Assembly (NCBI GenBank): GCA_035550315.1
Contig: DASZPL010000017.1
Coordinates: 1 to 12,346, forward strand
Direction of reading: 5' to 3'
DNA: 12,346 nt
Source of the DNA: DASZPL01 sp035550315
GTDB lineage: Bacteria > Actinomycetota > Actinomycetes > JAFAQI01
Shown: positions 1 to 6,802 of the stretch, in pieces
Layout: every line of letters begins with the position of its first letter
How positions within the stretch are numbered: position 1 is the stretch's first letter
Notes under the pieces: generated by a model
Databases searched by the model: none
What the model was told of the DNA's origin: nothing
The model's input: the letters and a program-made list of their open reading frames with translations, nothing else
Program-made: the position numbers and the translations under genes

Positions 1-150
1 CACCTCGGCGTCGGCCGCCGCCACGCCGGCACCCGCGTCCGAATGCTCATCAACGACCGCGAAATCCGAGTCCTCAACTACGCCGGCCAACTCCTCGGCG
101 ACTACACCATCGACCCGAACCGCAACTACCAAGCCCGACACAAGACCTAA
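1..150 (+). CDS. IS481-family transposase, C-terminal fragment (5' end outside window)
   Basis: Reading frame 1 is open from the first base to TAA at 148-150 and gives 49 residues. It begins HLGVGRRHAGTRVRML and contains LLGDYTIDPNRNYQ near the end. The pattern 'HLGVGR-HAGTRV' followed by a short beta-rich stretch and 'G-LL-xx-xIDPxRxYQ' is how I remember the tail of IS481-family DDE transposases, after the rve integrase core. The DDE catalytic residues would lie upstream, outside the window, so I cannot tell whether the element is intact. Codons such as GAA, CAA and CGA are used more freely than in the neighbouring genes, which fits a mobile origin. The repeat pair immediately downstream supports the assignment. 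Family-level call from memory of the motif, not from a search. Confidence 0.75.
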   Translation, partial: HLGVGRRHAGTRVRMLINDREIRVLNYAGQLLGDYTIDPNRNYQARHKT

Positions 151-202
151 CCTTGTCCGGGATGTCCTGCGACAGGAGTCCGGGATGTCTCGCGACATCA
201 CA
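151..202 (+). mobile_element. Right end of the IS481-family element, with two 20-bp direct repeats
   Basis: Directly after the transposase stop lie two 20-bp copies of GTCCGGGATGTCnnGCGACA, at 155-174 and 178-197. They differ only at the two bases shown as n (CT versus TC). The second copy contains a perfect hairpin, GATGTC-TCGC-GACATC (184-199). Read from the outside, the end begins TGTGATGTCGCGAGAC, a TG...CA-type terminus, which would put the IS boundary at about 202. Repeated transposase-binding sites near the tip are common in IS ends. The left end is not in the window, so inverted repeats and a target duplication cannot be confirmed. Confidence 0.6.
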
Positions 203-203
203 A

Positions 204-289
204 TGGTGGGCGAGGGGGGAGTTGAACCCCCACGTCCTTACGGACACACGGACCTGAGCCGTGCGCGTCTGCCATTCCGCCACTCGCCC
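204..289 (-). tRNA. tRNA-Leu(CAG)
   Basis: The minus strand folds into a complete class II tRNA of 86 nt including encoded CCA. The acceptor stem is GGGCGAG/CTCGCCC with discriminator A. The anticodon arm is CACGG-CTCAGGT-CCGTG, with anticodon CAG at plus positions 254-256, reading CUG codons. The long variable arm has stem GTCC-GTAA-GGAC, and the T arm is GGGGG-TTCAACT-CCCCC. The long variable arm and CAG anticodon together give leucine. CUG is among the commonest Leu codons in such GC-rich genomes. A tRNA-Leu next to fhaA is, from memory, a recurrent arrangement in actinobacteria. The 3' end faces the IS end about 2 bp away, so no native downstream sequence remains. Confidence 0.97.
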
Positions 290-368
290 GGGGGGCCGCC
301 ACGCTAGCACGCAGGCTCGTCCTGACCGGCCCGGATACGATCGGCTCAGGGCAGGGAAAGGACGCGTC
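290..368. promoter_or_regulatory. Divergent tRNA-Leu / fhaA intergenic region with candidate promoters
   Basis: This 79-bp gap must hold the start signals for the minus-strand tRNA and probably for the long plus-strand fhaA-pknB block. On the minus strand a TAGCGT hexamer (plus 301-306) fits a TANNNT -10 box 11 bp before the tRNA 5' end; no good -35 is visible. On the plus strand TACGAT (336-341) could be a -10 box for fhaA, again without a convincing -35. AAAGGA (357-362) is a clear Shine-Dalgarno site 6 nt before the fhaA GTG. The promoter assignments are inference. Confidence 0.35.
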
Positions 369-1106
369 GTGGGAGTCCTGCAAGCCTTCGAGCGGCGCCT
401 CGGCGGGCTGGTCGAAGGCACGTTCGCCAAAGTCTTCAAAGGCGACGTCCACCCGGTCGAGATCGCTGGCGCCCTGCAGCGCGAATCCGACGACCGCAAG
501 AGCGTGGTCGGCCACGGCCGGGTGCTGGTCCCGAACGAGTACGTCGTCGAGCTCGGCGACCGCGACTTCGAGCGGATGGCCGAGTGGGCCGAGCCGCTGG
601 GTGACGAGCTCGCCGCCATGGTGCGCGAGCACGCCGCCGAGGCCGGCTACTCGTTCGTCGGCCCCGTGACCGTGCGGCTCGAGCACGTCGCCGAGATCGG
701 CACCGGCACGTTCCGGGTGCGCAGCGCCGTCGCCGCTTCCGACGACGTGGCCTCCCACGGCGCAGCGCCGCTCAGCCCGGCCGAGGCCGGCCCGCACGGC
801 CGCGGCTTCACCTCCCGGCCGCGCGTCGTCACGAAGGCTGGCGGTGCGGAGACGGCGTACTTCCTCTCGCACCCCGTGACGGTGATCGGCCGAGCGGCCG
901 AGTGCGACATCCGGCTGGATGACCCGGGTGTGTCGCGGCGCCACGCCGAACTGCGCTACGCCGACGGCCGGGTCGAGCTGGTCGACCTGCGGTCGACCAA
1001 CGGCGTGCGGGTCAACGGCAGCCCGACCGGTCGCGCGGTGCTGCAGGACGGCGACCGCATCGAAGCCGGCTCGACCACCCTGACGTTCCGCCAGGACGAG
1101 AGCTGA
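369..1106 (+). CDS. fhaA: FhaA: DUF3662 and FHA domain protein
   Basis: A cytoplasmic phosphothreonine-binding adaptor of 245 residues. Residues 1-115 match the FhaA N-terminal domain (DUF3662), with the typical opening GVLQAFERRLGGLVEGTF and the HPVEIAGAL motif. A linker covers about 118-160. The FHA domain at about 163-242 has the binding-site residues in place: IGR (173-175), VSRRHAEL (188-195) and STNG (209-212). The GTG at 369 was chosen because AAAGGA lies 6 nt upstream and the protein then begins exactly at the conserved family start; an upstream in-frame ATG at 261 would lie inside the tRNA. Much shorter than M. tuberculosis FhaA (527 aa), because the central linker is short. In mycobacteria FhaA is a PknB substrate and binds the MurJ (MviN) pseudokinase domain. 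First gene of the kinase block, 13 bp from fhaB. Confidence 0.93.
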   Translation: MGVLQAFERRLGGLVEGTFAKVFKGDVHPVEIAGALQRESDDRKSVVGHGRVLVPNEYVVELGDRDFERMAEWAEPLGDELAAMVREHAAEAGYSFVGPVTVRLEHVAEIGTGTFRVRSAVAASDDVASHGAAPLSPAEAGPHGRGFTSRPRVVTKAGGAETAYFLSHPVTVIGRAAECDIRLDDPGVSRRHAELRYADGRVELVDLRSTNGVRVNGSPTGRAVLQDGDRIEAGSTTLTFRQDES

Positions 1107-1119
1107 CTTTCGAGGTCGC

Positions 1120-1605
1120 GTGCCCGAAGCCATCGTCTTCCTGCTCCGCGCAGTCGTGCTCGTGCTGCTGTGGGGGTTCGTCGTCGCCGCGATCGTTGCG
1201 GTGCGCCACGACGTGTTTGGCGTCCGGCCGCGCCGGGTCACCGCGCCACCGGCGCCGGCCGCGCGCAAGCCACCCGCTGCCAAACCCGTGAAGCCGCGCC
1301 GGAAGCGAAACGCGCCGCCGCAGTCGGTGGTCGTCGTCGAGGGCGGCGGCGCCGGCACGACGGTCGCGCTGACCGGCCTGCCGGTCACGATCGGCCGCGC
1401 TGCCGACTCGACGATCGTGCTGGCCGACGACTACGCGTCCAACCACCACGCCCGGCTGGTCCCCGCGGACGGGCAATGGATGATCGAGGACACCGGCTCG
1501 ACCAACGGCACGTTCGTCGGCGACACCCGGGTTAACGGCCGGCTGCCGGTCACCGCCGGCACCCGGATCCGGATCGGCCGCTCGGTGCTGGAGCTGCGGC
1601 CGTGA
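1120..1605 (+). CDS. fhaB: FhaB (FipA-like): membrane-anchored FHA domain protein
   Basis: 161 residues. One N-terminal membrane segment (about 5-28), a basic Pro/Ala/Lys linker (about 36-66), and a C-terminal FHA domain (about 68-160). FHA landmarks are IGR (91-93), DDYASNHHARL (103-113) and GSTNGTFVG (126-134). The family role is to read Thr phosphorylation made by PknA/PknB; the mycobacterial homologue FipA links FtsZ and FtsQ under stress. The start is GTG 1120 with GAGG (1112-1115) upstream. The usual 'SRxH' of the phosphate pocket (present as SRRH in the neighbouring FhaA) reads SNHH here, so the Arg is Asn, while Ser and His are kept; binding may still work. Followed after 22 bp by pstP. 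Confidence 0.93.
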   Translation: MPEAIVFLLRAVVLVLLWGFVVAAIVAVRHDVFGVRPRRVTAPPAPAARKPPAAKPVKPRRKRNAPPQSVVVVEGGGAGTTVALTGLPVTIGRAADSTIVLADDYASNHHARLVPADGQWMIEDTGSTNGTFVGDTRVNGRLPVTAGTRIRIGRSVLELRP

Positions 1606-1627
1606 CCGCGCCTGCCGGGGCGAGCCG

Positions 1628-2926
1628 GTGAGCCCGCGGCTGCGAGTGGGCGCGCGTAGCGACGTTGGCCTGGTCCGCGAGGGCAACGAGGACGCGATGT
1701 ACGCCGGGCCGCGGCTGTTCGCCGTCGCGGACGGCGTCGGCGGGTCGGCCGCCGGCGAGGTCGCCAGCTACCTGACGATCACGGCCTTGGCGCCGCTCGA
1801 CACCGACGACGGCATCACCGATCCCGCCGCCGCGCTCGGCGACGCCATCCGCCGGGCGAACACTTCGCTCGGCGAGGCGATCGCCCGCAACCCTCGGCTC
1901 GACGGCATGGGTACGACGCTGACCGCGCTGCTGTGGGCCGGGGGGCAAGCCGCGCTCGCGCAGGTCGGCGACTCCCGCGCGTACCTGTGGCGCGACCGGC
2001 AGATGCAACAGATCAGCCGCGACCACACCTTGGTGCAGTCGCTCGTCGATGAAGGGCAGATCACCGAGGACGAGGCGGCGGTGCACCCGCGGCGGTCGTG
2101 GATCCTGCGCGCGATCGACGGCCGCGACGAGGTCGAGCCCGACCTGATCACGCTCGACGTGCACGTGGGCGACCGCTACCTGTTGTGCAGCGACGGGCTG
2201 TCCGACTACGTATCCGCCGACGACATCGCGCAGCGGCTCGGCGAGGCCGACCCGGACGCCGCGGCCGAGCGGCTGGTCGACGCCGCGCTGGCCGCGGGCG
2301 CACCCGACAACGTCAGCTGCATCGTCATCGACGTCGAAGACGGCAACGCCTCGGCCGACACCCGCCCGCCGGTGCTCGGTGGCGCGGCGGCGCAGCCGCC
2401 CGCTTTGCTCGGTGACCCGCCGGGTGACACCGCGACACCACCCGCCGGCGTCGACGACGGCGAGGCCGAGCGCACCACGGCCGAGAAACCACGCGGCCGC
2501 AGCCTCGGCCGCCGGCTCGCCGTGGTGAGCGGCATCGTCGTCGTACTGCTCGGCGCCGCCGTCGCGGGCACCGTCATCTACATCCACCACCAGTGGTACG
2601 TCTCGCAGGTCGGCGGCAACGTCGCGATCTACCAAGGCGTGCAAGGCCAGGCGCTCGGCATCGACCTGTCGCACCTGCACGCCCGCACCGACCTGCCGGT
2701 CGGCCGGCTCCAGCAGGACGACCGCGACCGGATCACGTCCACCATCGGCGTCGGCGGCCTGTCCGCCGCACAGACCGTCGTACGCCAGCTCCGGGAGCGG
2801 GCCTGCCGGCTATGGCAGTCGAGCCAGCCGCCCGCGCCCCGCCACCGCCATCACAACCACCGGGCCGCCAAACCCCCGCCACCGCCGACCTGGTGCGCCG
2901 GGACAACGATCAGCGAGGGGCAGTGA
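1628..2926 (+). CDS. pstP: PstP: PP2C-type Ser/Thr protein phosphatase with a membrane anchor
   Basis: 432 residues. The cytoplasmic PP2C domain (about 1-238) has all metal-site motifs: SDVGLVREGNEDA (11-23), ADGVGG (34-39), GMGTTLTAL (93-101), VGDSRAYLW (113-121), DHT (132-134), CSDGLSDYV (187-195) and APDNVSC (225-231). A Pro/Ala/Asp-rich juxtamembrane linker follows (about 239-292), then one membrane segment (about 297-318), then an extracellular region of about 110 residues. It dephosphorylates PknB, the FHA proteins and cell-wall enzymes. The start is GTG 1628 with GGGGCGAG just upstream. The stop overlaps the rodA start (GTGA), so translation is probably coupled. The extracellular tail ends in a His-rich then Pro-rich stretch (RHRHHNHR at 405-412, PPPPP at 416-420). 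Confidence 0.96.
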   Translation: MSPRLRVGARSDVGLVREGNEDAMYAGPRLFAVADGVGGSAAGEVASYLTITALAPLDTDDGITDPAAALGDAIRRANTSLGEAIARNPRLDGMGTTLTALLWAGGQAALAQVGDSRAYLWRDRQMQQISRDHTLVQSLVDEGQITEDEAAVHPRRSWILRAIDGRDEVEPDLITLDVHVGDRYLLCSDGLSDYVSADDIAQRLGEADPDAAAERLVDAALAAGAPDNVSCIVIDVEDGNASADTRPPVLGGAAAQPPALLGDPPGDTATPPAGVDDGEAERTTAEKPRGRSLGRRLAVVSGIVVVLLGAAVAGTVIYIHHQWYVSQVGGNVAIYQGVQGQALGIDLSHLHARTDLPVGRLQQDDRDRITSTIGVGGLSAAQTVVRQLRERACRLWQSSQPPAPRHRHHNHRAAKPPPPPTWCAGTTISEGQ

Positions 2927-4296
2927 CCGACACCGCCCTCCCCGTCGAGAAGCGGCGCGGCACCGAGTTGTTCCTGGTGCTGTTCGGCGTCGTCGTCACG
3001 ATGGTCATGTTCACCTCGGCGAGCGCTGCGTTCAGCTCCAAGCTGCCGAGCGGACTGGTCGCCGACGGCATCGGCTTCGCCGCGCTCGCCGTCGCCGCTC
3101 ACCTGGTGGTGCGCTGGCTGGCACCGTACGCCGACCCGATCCTGCTGCCGGCCGCGATCACGCTGAACGGCATCGGGCTGGTCGTGATCCATCGGCTCGA
3201 CCTCGGGGTGCATCACAACCCGCACCCGAACGCGCCGCTGCAACTGGTGTGGACGGTGATCGGCATCGTGCTGTTCGCCGTCGTGCTCTGGGTGATTCGC
3301 GACCACCGCCGGCTCGAGACCCTCACCTACACCGCGATGGTCGTCGGCCTGGTGCTGCTCGTGATCCCGGCGCTGCTGCCCGCAAGCCACAGCACCGTCA
3401 ACGGCGCGCACATCTGGGTCCGGTTCGGCTCGTTCTCGTTCCAACCGGGTGAGCTGGCGAAGCTGGCGCTCGAGGTGTTCTTCGCCGGCTACCTGGTGCG
3501 CAAGCGCGACGTGCTCGCCCTCGCCGGCCGCCGGGTGCTCGGCATCACGATGCCGCGCGCCCGCGACCTCGGCCCGGTGCTGGTCGCCTGGGGCGCGAGC
3601 CTGCTGATCCTGACCCGGGAGAGCGACCTCGGCTCCAGCCTGCTGTTCTTCGGCATGTTCATCGCGATGCTCTACATCGCGACGTCGCGCCGGTCATGGC
3701 TGCTGATCGGGCTCGGGCTGTTCGTCATCGGCTCGCTGATCGCCAGCGCCGTCATCCCGCACGTGCATGACCGGATCAACATCTGGCTGCACGCGTTCAA
3801 CCCGCACTACGTCAACAACCAGAGCTACCAACTCGTGCAGGGGTTGTTCGGCCAAGCCGCCGGCGGCATCTTCGGCACCGGCCTCGGACAGGGCCACCCC
3901 GGGCTGGTGCCGTTCGCCAACACTGACTTCATCGGTTCGAGCATCGGCGAGGAGCTCGGCCTGGTCGGGATCATGGCGATCCTCACGCTCTACCTGCTGA
4001 TCGTGATGCGCGGCTTCCGGGCGGCGGTCGGTGTCCGCGACGAGTTCGGCAAGCTGCTAGGGGCCGGCCTCGCGTTCCTGCTCGGCCTGCAGGTGTTCGT
4101 GCAGCTCGGCGGCGTCACCCGGCTGATCCCGCTGACCGGCCTGACGCTGCCGTTCCTGTCGTACGGCGGATCCAGCCTGATCTCGAACTGGATCCTGCTC
4201 GCGTTGCTGATCCGGATCAGCGACGGCGCGCGCCGGCCGGCGCCGCTTGGCCCGCCGACGCCGGACTCGCAGTCGACGGTGGTGATCCGCCGATGA
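2923..4296 (+). CDS. rodA: RodA/FtsW-family SEDS peptidoglycan glycosyltransferase
   Basis: 457 residues, a polytopic membrane protein with roughly 10-12 hydrophobic helices. SEDS signatures are FQPGELAKL (173-181), TRESDLGSSLLFF (231-243, containing the Asp equivalent to the catalytic Asp of RodA), the extracellular loop FANTDFIGSSIGEELGL (331-347), and LPFLSYGGSSLISN (409-422). It polymerises lipid II into glycan strands for wall elongation, working with the class B PBP encoded next. The start GTG 2923 overlaps the pstP stop by 4 nt (GTGA) and has GAGGGG at 2915-2920; upstream codons in the same frame lie inside pstP and are not part of the protein. FtsW is possible in principle, but the fixed pairing with pbpA in this cluster supports RodA. 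The C-terminal cytoplasmic tail (about 436-457) is Pro-rich. Confidence 0.95.
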   Translation: MTDTALPVEKRRGTELFLVLFGVVVTMVMFTSASAAFSSKLPSGLVADGIGFAALAVAAHLVVRWLAPYADPILLPAAITLNGIGLVVIHRLDLGVHHNPHPNAPLQLVWTVIGIVLFAVVLWVIRDHRRLETLTYTAMVVGLVLLVIPALLPASHSTVNGAHIWVRFGSFSFQPGELAKLALEVFFAGYLVRKRDVLALAGRRVLGITMPRARDLGPVLVAWGASLLILTRESDLGSSLLFFGMFIAMLYIATSRRSWLLIGLGLFVIGSLIASAVIPHVHDRINIWLHAFNPHYVNNQSYQLVQGLFGQAAGGIFGTGLGQGHPGLVPFANTDFIGSSIGEELGLVGIMAILTLYLLIVMRGFRAAVGVRDEFGKLLGAGLAFLLGLQVFVQLGGVTRLIPLTGLTLPFLSYGGSSLISNWILLALLIRISDGARRPAPLGPPTPDSQSTVVIRR

Positions 4297-5759
4297 ACCG
4301 CACCGTCCGGCACGTCGCCGTCGCCATGATCGCGATGTTCGTCGCGCTGCTGATCAACAGCAACGTGGTGCAGGTCGGCGAGGCCTCGTCACTGAACTCG
4401 AACCCGGCCAACCACCGGCCGCTCTACGACAGTTACTCGCGGCAACGCGGCCCGATCGTCGCCGGCGGCACCGACGTCGCGCGGTCGGTCGCCACCAAGG
4501 GCGCGCTGAAGTACCTGCGCGTGTACCCGCAGGGCAAGGTCTACGCGCCGGCCACCGGCTACTTCTCACTCGTCTACGGCTCGACCGGCGTAGAGCAGGG
4601 CGAGAACGGCGTGCTCGCCGGCACCAGCAACAAGCTGTTCTTCAACCGGTTGTCCGACGAGATCACCGGCCACCAGCCGCGCGGCGGCTCGGTCGTGCTG
4701 ACGCTCGACCCGCGGGCGCAGCAGGCGGCGTACAACGCGCTGGCGCAACACACGGTCGACTACAACGGCGTGCGGTCCGGCGCCGTGGTCGCGCTCGACC
4801 CGCGCACCGGCGCGATCCTCGCCCTCGCCAGCTACCCGTCGTACGACCCGTCCGTGCTCTCGACCCACAACAGCAAGCAGATCCGCCGGTCGTGGCACCA
4901 ACTGGTCACCGACCCGTCGAACCCGATGCTCGACCGCGCGCTCAACGAGACCTACCCGCCGGGGTCCACCTTCAAGGTGATCACCGCCGCGACCGCGCTC
5001 TCCAGCGGCAAGTACAACCCGCAGTCGCAGCTGCCGGCGCCGAACCAGCTGAGCTTCCCCGAGACCACCCACACGCTGAGCAACTTCGAAGGCGAGACCT
5101 GCCCGGGCGGTGGGTCGATCAGCCTGTCGGACGCGCTGAAGGTGTCGTGCAACACCGCCTTCGGCGCGCTCGGCCTGCGACTCGGCGGCGACCGGCTGGC
5201 GGCGCAAACCCAGAAGTTCGGGTTCGGCCAGTCACTGTCGGTGCCGCTGCCGGTCTCGCCCAGCCGCTACGACAAGCCGCCGTCGCAGGCGCTACTGGCC
5301 GACTCCGCGATCGGCCAGTACGACGACGCCGTCACGCCGTTGCAGATGGCGATGGTTGCCGCAGCGGTGGCCAACCACGGGCTGATCATGAAGCCCTACC
5401 TGGTGAAGCAGACCCGCAAGCCGGACGCGTCGGTGCTGAGCACCACGCACCCGACGCCGTTCAGCCAAGCGATCAGCCCGGCGGTCGCGAGCGAGCTGAC
5501 CACGATGATGGAACGCGTCGTCAACGAGTCCGGCGGCACCGGCGGCGCGGCACGAATCGCCGGCATCACGGTCGCCGGCAAGACCGGCACCGCCGAGAAC
5601 CAGCCCGGCGCCCCGACGCACGCCTGGTTCATCGCGTTCGCGCCGGCGGAGCACCCGAAGATCGCGGTCGCGGTCGTCGTCCCGCACGGCGGCCAGGGTG
5701 GCGTCGCCGCCGCGCCGATCGCCCGCACGGTGATGTGCTCGGTGCTGGGATGCAGCTAA
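4293..5759 (+). CDS. pbpA: PbpA: class B penicillin-binding protein (D,D-transpeptidase)
   Basis: 488 residues. One N-terminal signal anchor (about 7-27), a dimerisation/pedestal region with SYSRQRGPIVAGG (47-59), and a transpeptidase domain from about 130 on. Active-site motifs are all present: YPPGSTFKV (221-229; catalytic Ser225, Lys228 of SxxK), SCN (285-287) and KTGTAE (430-435). It crosslinks peptidoglycan stems outside the membrane as the partner of RodA. Length agrees with mycobacterial PbpA (about 490). The ATG at 4293 overlaps the rodA stop (ATGA) and has GGTGGTGA 7 nt upstream. Its TAA shares one base with the ATG chosen for the next gene. In M. tuberculosis PbpA activity is tied to Ser/Thr kinase signalling, which fits its place in this operon. 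Confidence 0.96.
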   Translation: MNRTVRHVAVAMIAMFVALLINSNVVQVGEASSLNSNPANHRPLYDSYSRQRGPIVAGGTDVARSVATKGALKYLRVYPQGKVYAPATGYFSLVYGSTGVEQGENGVLAGTSNKLFFNRLSDEITGHQPRGGSVVLTLDPRAQQAAYNALAQHTVDYNGVRSGAVVALDPRTGAILALASYPSYDPSVLSTHNSKQIRRSWHQLVTDPSNPMLDRALNETYPPGSTFKVITAATALSSGKYNPQSQLPAPNQLSFPETTHTLSNFEGETCPGGGSISLSDALKVSCNTAFGALGLRLGGDRLAAQTQKFGFGQSLSVPLPVSPSRYDKPPSQALLADSAIGQYDDAVTPLQMAMVAAAVANHGLIMKPYLVKQTRKPDASVLSTTHPTPFSQAISPAVASELTTMMERVVNESGGTGGAARIAGITVAGKTGTAENQPGAPTHAWFIAFAPAEHPKIAVAVVVPHGGQGGVAAAPIARTVMCSVLGCS

Positions 5760-6802
5760 TGGTCGAGGACGTACCGCAGTTCGCCGCCCGCTATCTGCTG
5801 GTCGAGCGGCTGTCGAAGGACGCGGCCGGCGCGGTGTGGCGGGCGTACGACGACATCGCCGGCCGGCAGGTCGTCCTGCGGTTGCACCCGACCGACGACC
5901 CGGCCGAACGCGCGCGGTTCGCCGCCCGCGCCAGCGCGTTGGCGACGGTCTCGCACCCCGGCGTGCCGCGGGTGCTCGACCACGGCGAGACCGACGACGA
6001 GTGCTACCTCGCCGCCACCTTCGTCACCGGCACCCCGATCTTCGAGGCGCCGGCACCGCTCGACCCCGCCACCGTCCTCGACGCCGTCGGCCAAGCGGCG
6101 CTGGCGCTGCAGGCGGTGCACGAGGCCGGCGTCGCCCACGGGCCGTTCGACGACGACGACCTGCTGGTCGCTGCGGACGGCGGCGTCAGCGTCGTCGGCT
6201 TCGCACCGCTGGCCGCGACCGACCCGCCGGCCGACCTCGCCAGCCTCGGCGCGCTCGCCCGCCGCCATCTTGGCGACGACGCTCCCGAGAGCGTGCGCGC
6301 GTTTCTCGACACCATGGCCGACCCGGCCGGACCGGCGCGCACCGCCCGCGAGGTGGGTCGCGAGGCGCTGGCACTCGCCGCCGCCCAAGCACCCGCCGCG
6401 CCGACCGCACCGGAGGCGCCGCCGACCCCGGCCCCGCCGCGAGGCGGCGGCTCGCCGACCCTCCCGCAGTACGACGACGCCGCCCGCCGCCGGGTCCGCA
6501 ACCGGCTGCTGCTGATCGGCCTGGTCGTCGTGGTCGGCGGTCTCCTCCTGCTCATGCTGGTCGGCGGCAGCGGTGGCAAGGTGAATGTGCCGGACGTCCG
6601 CGGACTGAGCTACCACGACGCCGTGACCACCCTCGCTCAAAAGGGGCTGCGCGCCACCGAACAATTCAGTGGCGCGCCGCAGCCCGCGAATGCCTTCGAT
6701 CCGGACGCCGTCGTGCTGCGCCAGTCGCCAAAGGCCGGCGTACAGGTGAAGGCCGGCACGCAACTGGTGCTGACCGTCTCCGCCGGGACCAGCAATGGCT
6801 AG
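5759..6802 (+). CDS. PknA-position pseudokinase with one PASTA domain
   Basis: 347 residues in the slot normally filled by pknA. Residues 9-200 align by eye with a Hanks-type kinase: YLLVERLSK..AAGAVWRAYDD (glycine-loop region, first two Gly lost), VVLRLH (38-43; VAIK Lys becomes Arg41), RFAARASALATVSHP (53-67; alpha-C Glu becomes Arg57), VAHGPFDDDDLLV (125-137; HRD becomes HGP, and the catalytic-loop Lys and Asn are lost) and VVGFAP (145-150; DFG becomes GFA). No activation loop, GT..YxxPE motif or full C-lobe is visible. Then come a Pro/Ala-rich linker (208-235), a membrane segment (about 249-268) and one PASTA domain (about 274-342). It should therefore not phosphorylate proteins; a scaffold or allosteric partner of PknB is inferred. 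The start could be ATG 5750 (inside pbpA) or ATG 5759 (TAATG junction); I chose 5759. It overlaps pknB by 8 bp. Confidence 0.9.
   Translation: MVEDVPQFAARYLLVERLSKDAAGAVWRAYDDIAGRQVVLRLHPTDDPAERARFAARASALATVSHPGVPRVLDHGETDDECYLAATFVTGTPIFEAPAPLDPATVLDAVGQAALALQAVHEAGVAHGPFDDDDLLVAADGGVSVVGFAPLAATDPPADLASLGALARRHLGDDAPESVRAFLDTMADPAGPARTAREVGREALALAAAQAPAAPTAPEAPPTPAPPRGGGSPTLPQYDDAARRRVRNRLLLIGLVVVVGGLLLLMLVGGSGGKVNVPDVRGLSYHDAVTTLAQKGLRATEQFSGAPQPANAFDPDAVVLRQSPKAGVQVKAGTQLVLTVSAGTSNG

Noticed and set aside
261..368. Longer FhaA starting at ATG 261
   Set aside because: The extension would lie partly in the tRNA-Leu gene, shows no family similarity, and the GTG at 369 has a good ribosome site and the conserved first residues.
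198..1388. Long minus-strand open frame across fhaA and fhaB
   Set aside because: Anti-sense shadow typical of GC-rich DNA; it covers the tRNA and has no recognisable domain, while the plus strand has clear FHA proteins.
2593..2922. N-terminal extension of RodA into pstP
   Set aside because: It is a shadow of the pstP C-terminal coding sequence with an Arg/Pro-rich composition; SEDS homology begins after GTG 2923.
5750..5758. Upstream ATG (5750) for the pseudokinase, adding Met-Gln-Leu
   Set aside because: Possible, but the TAATG junction at 5759 matches the tight stop-start overlaps of the neighbours; the difference is three residues and does not change the call.
6486..6562. Frameshift or decay as the cause of the missing kinase motifs
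   Set aside because: The frame continues without interruption into a membrane helix and a well-formed PASTA domain, and no other frame recovers HRD or DFG motifs.
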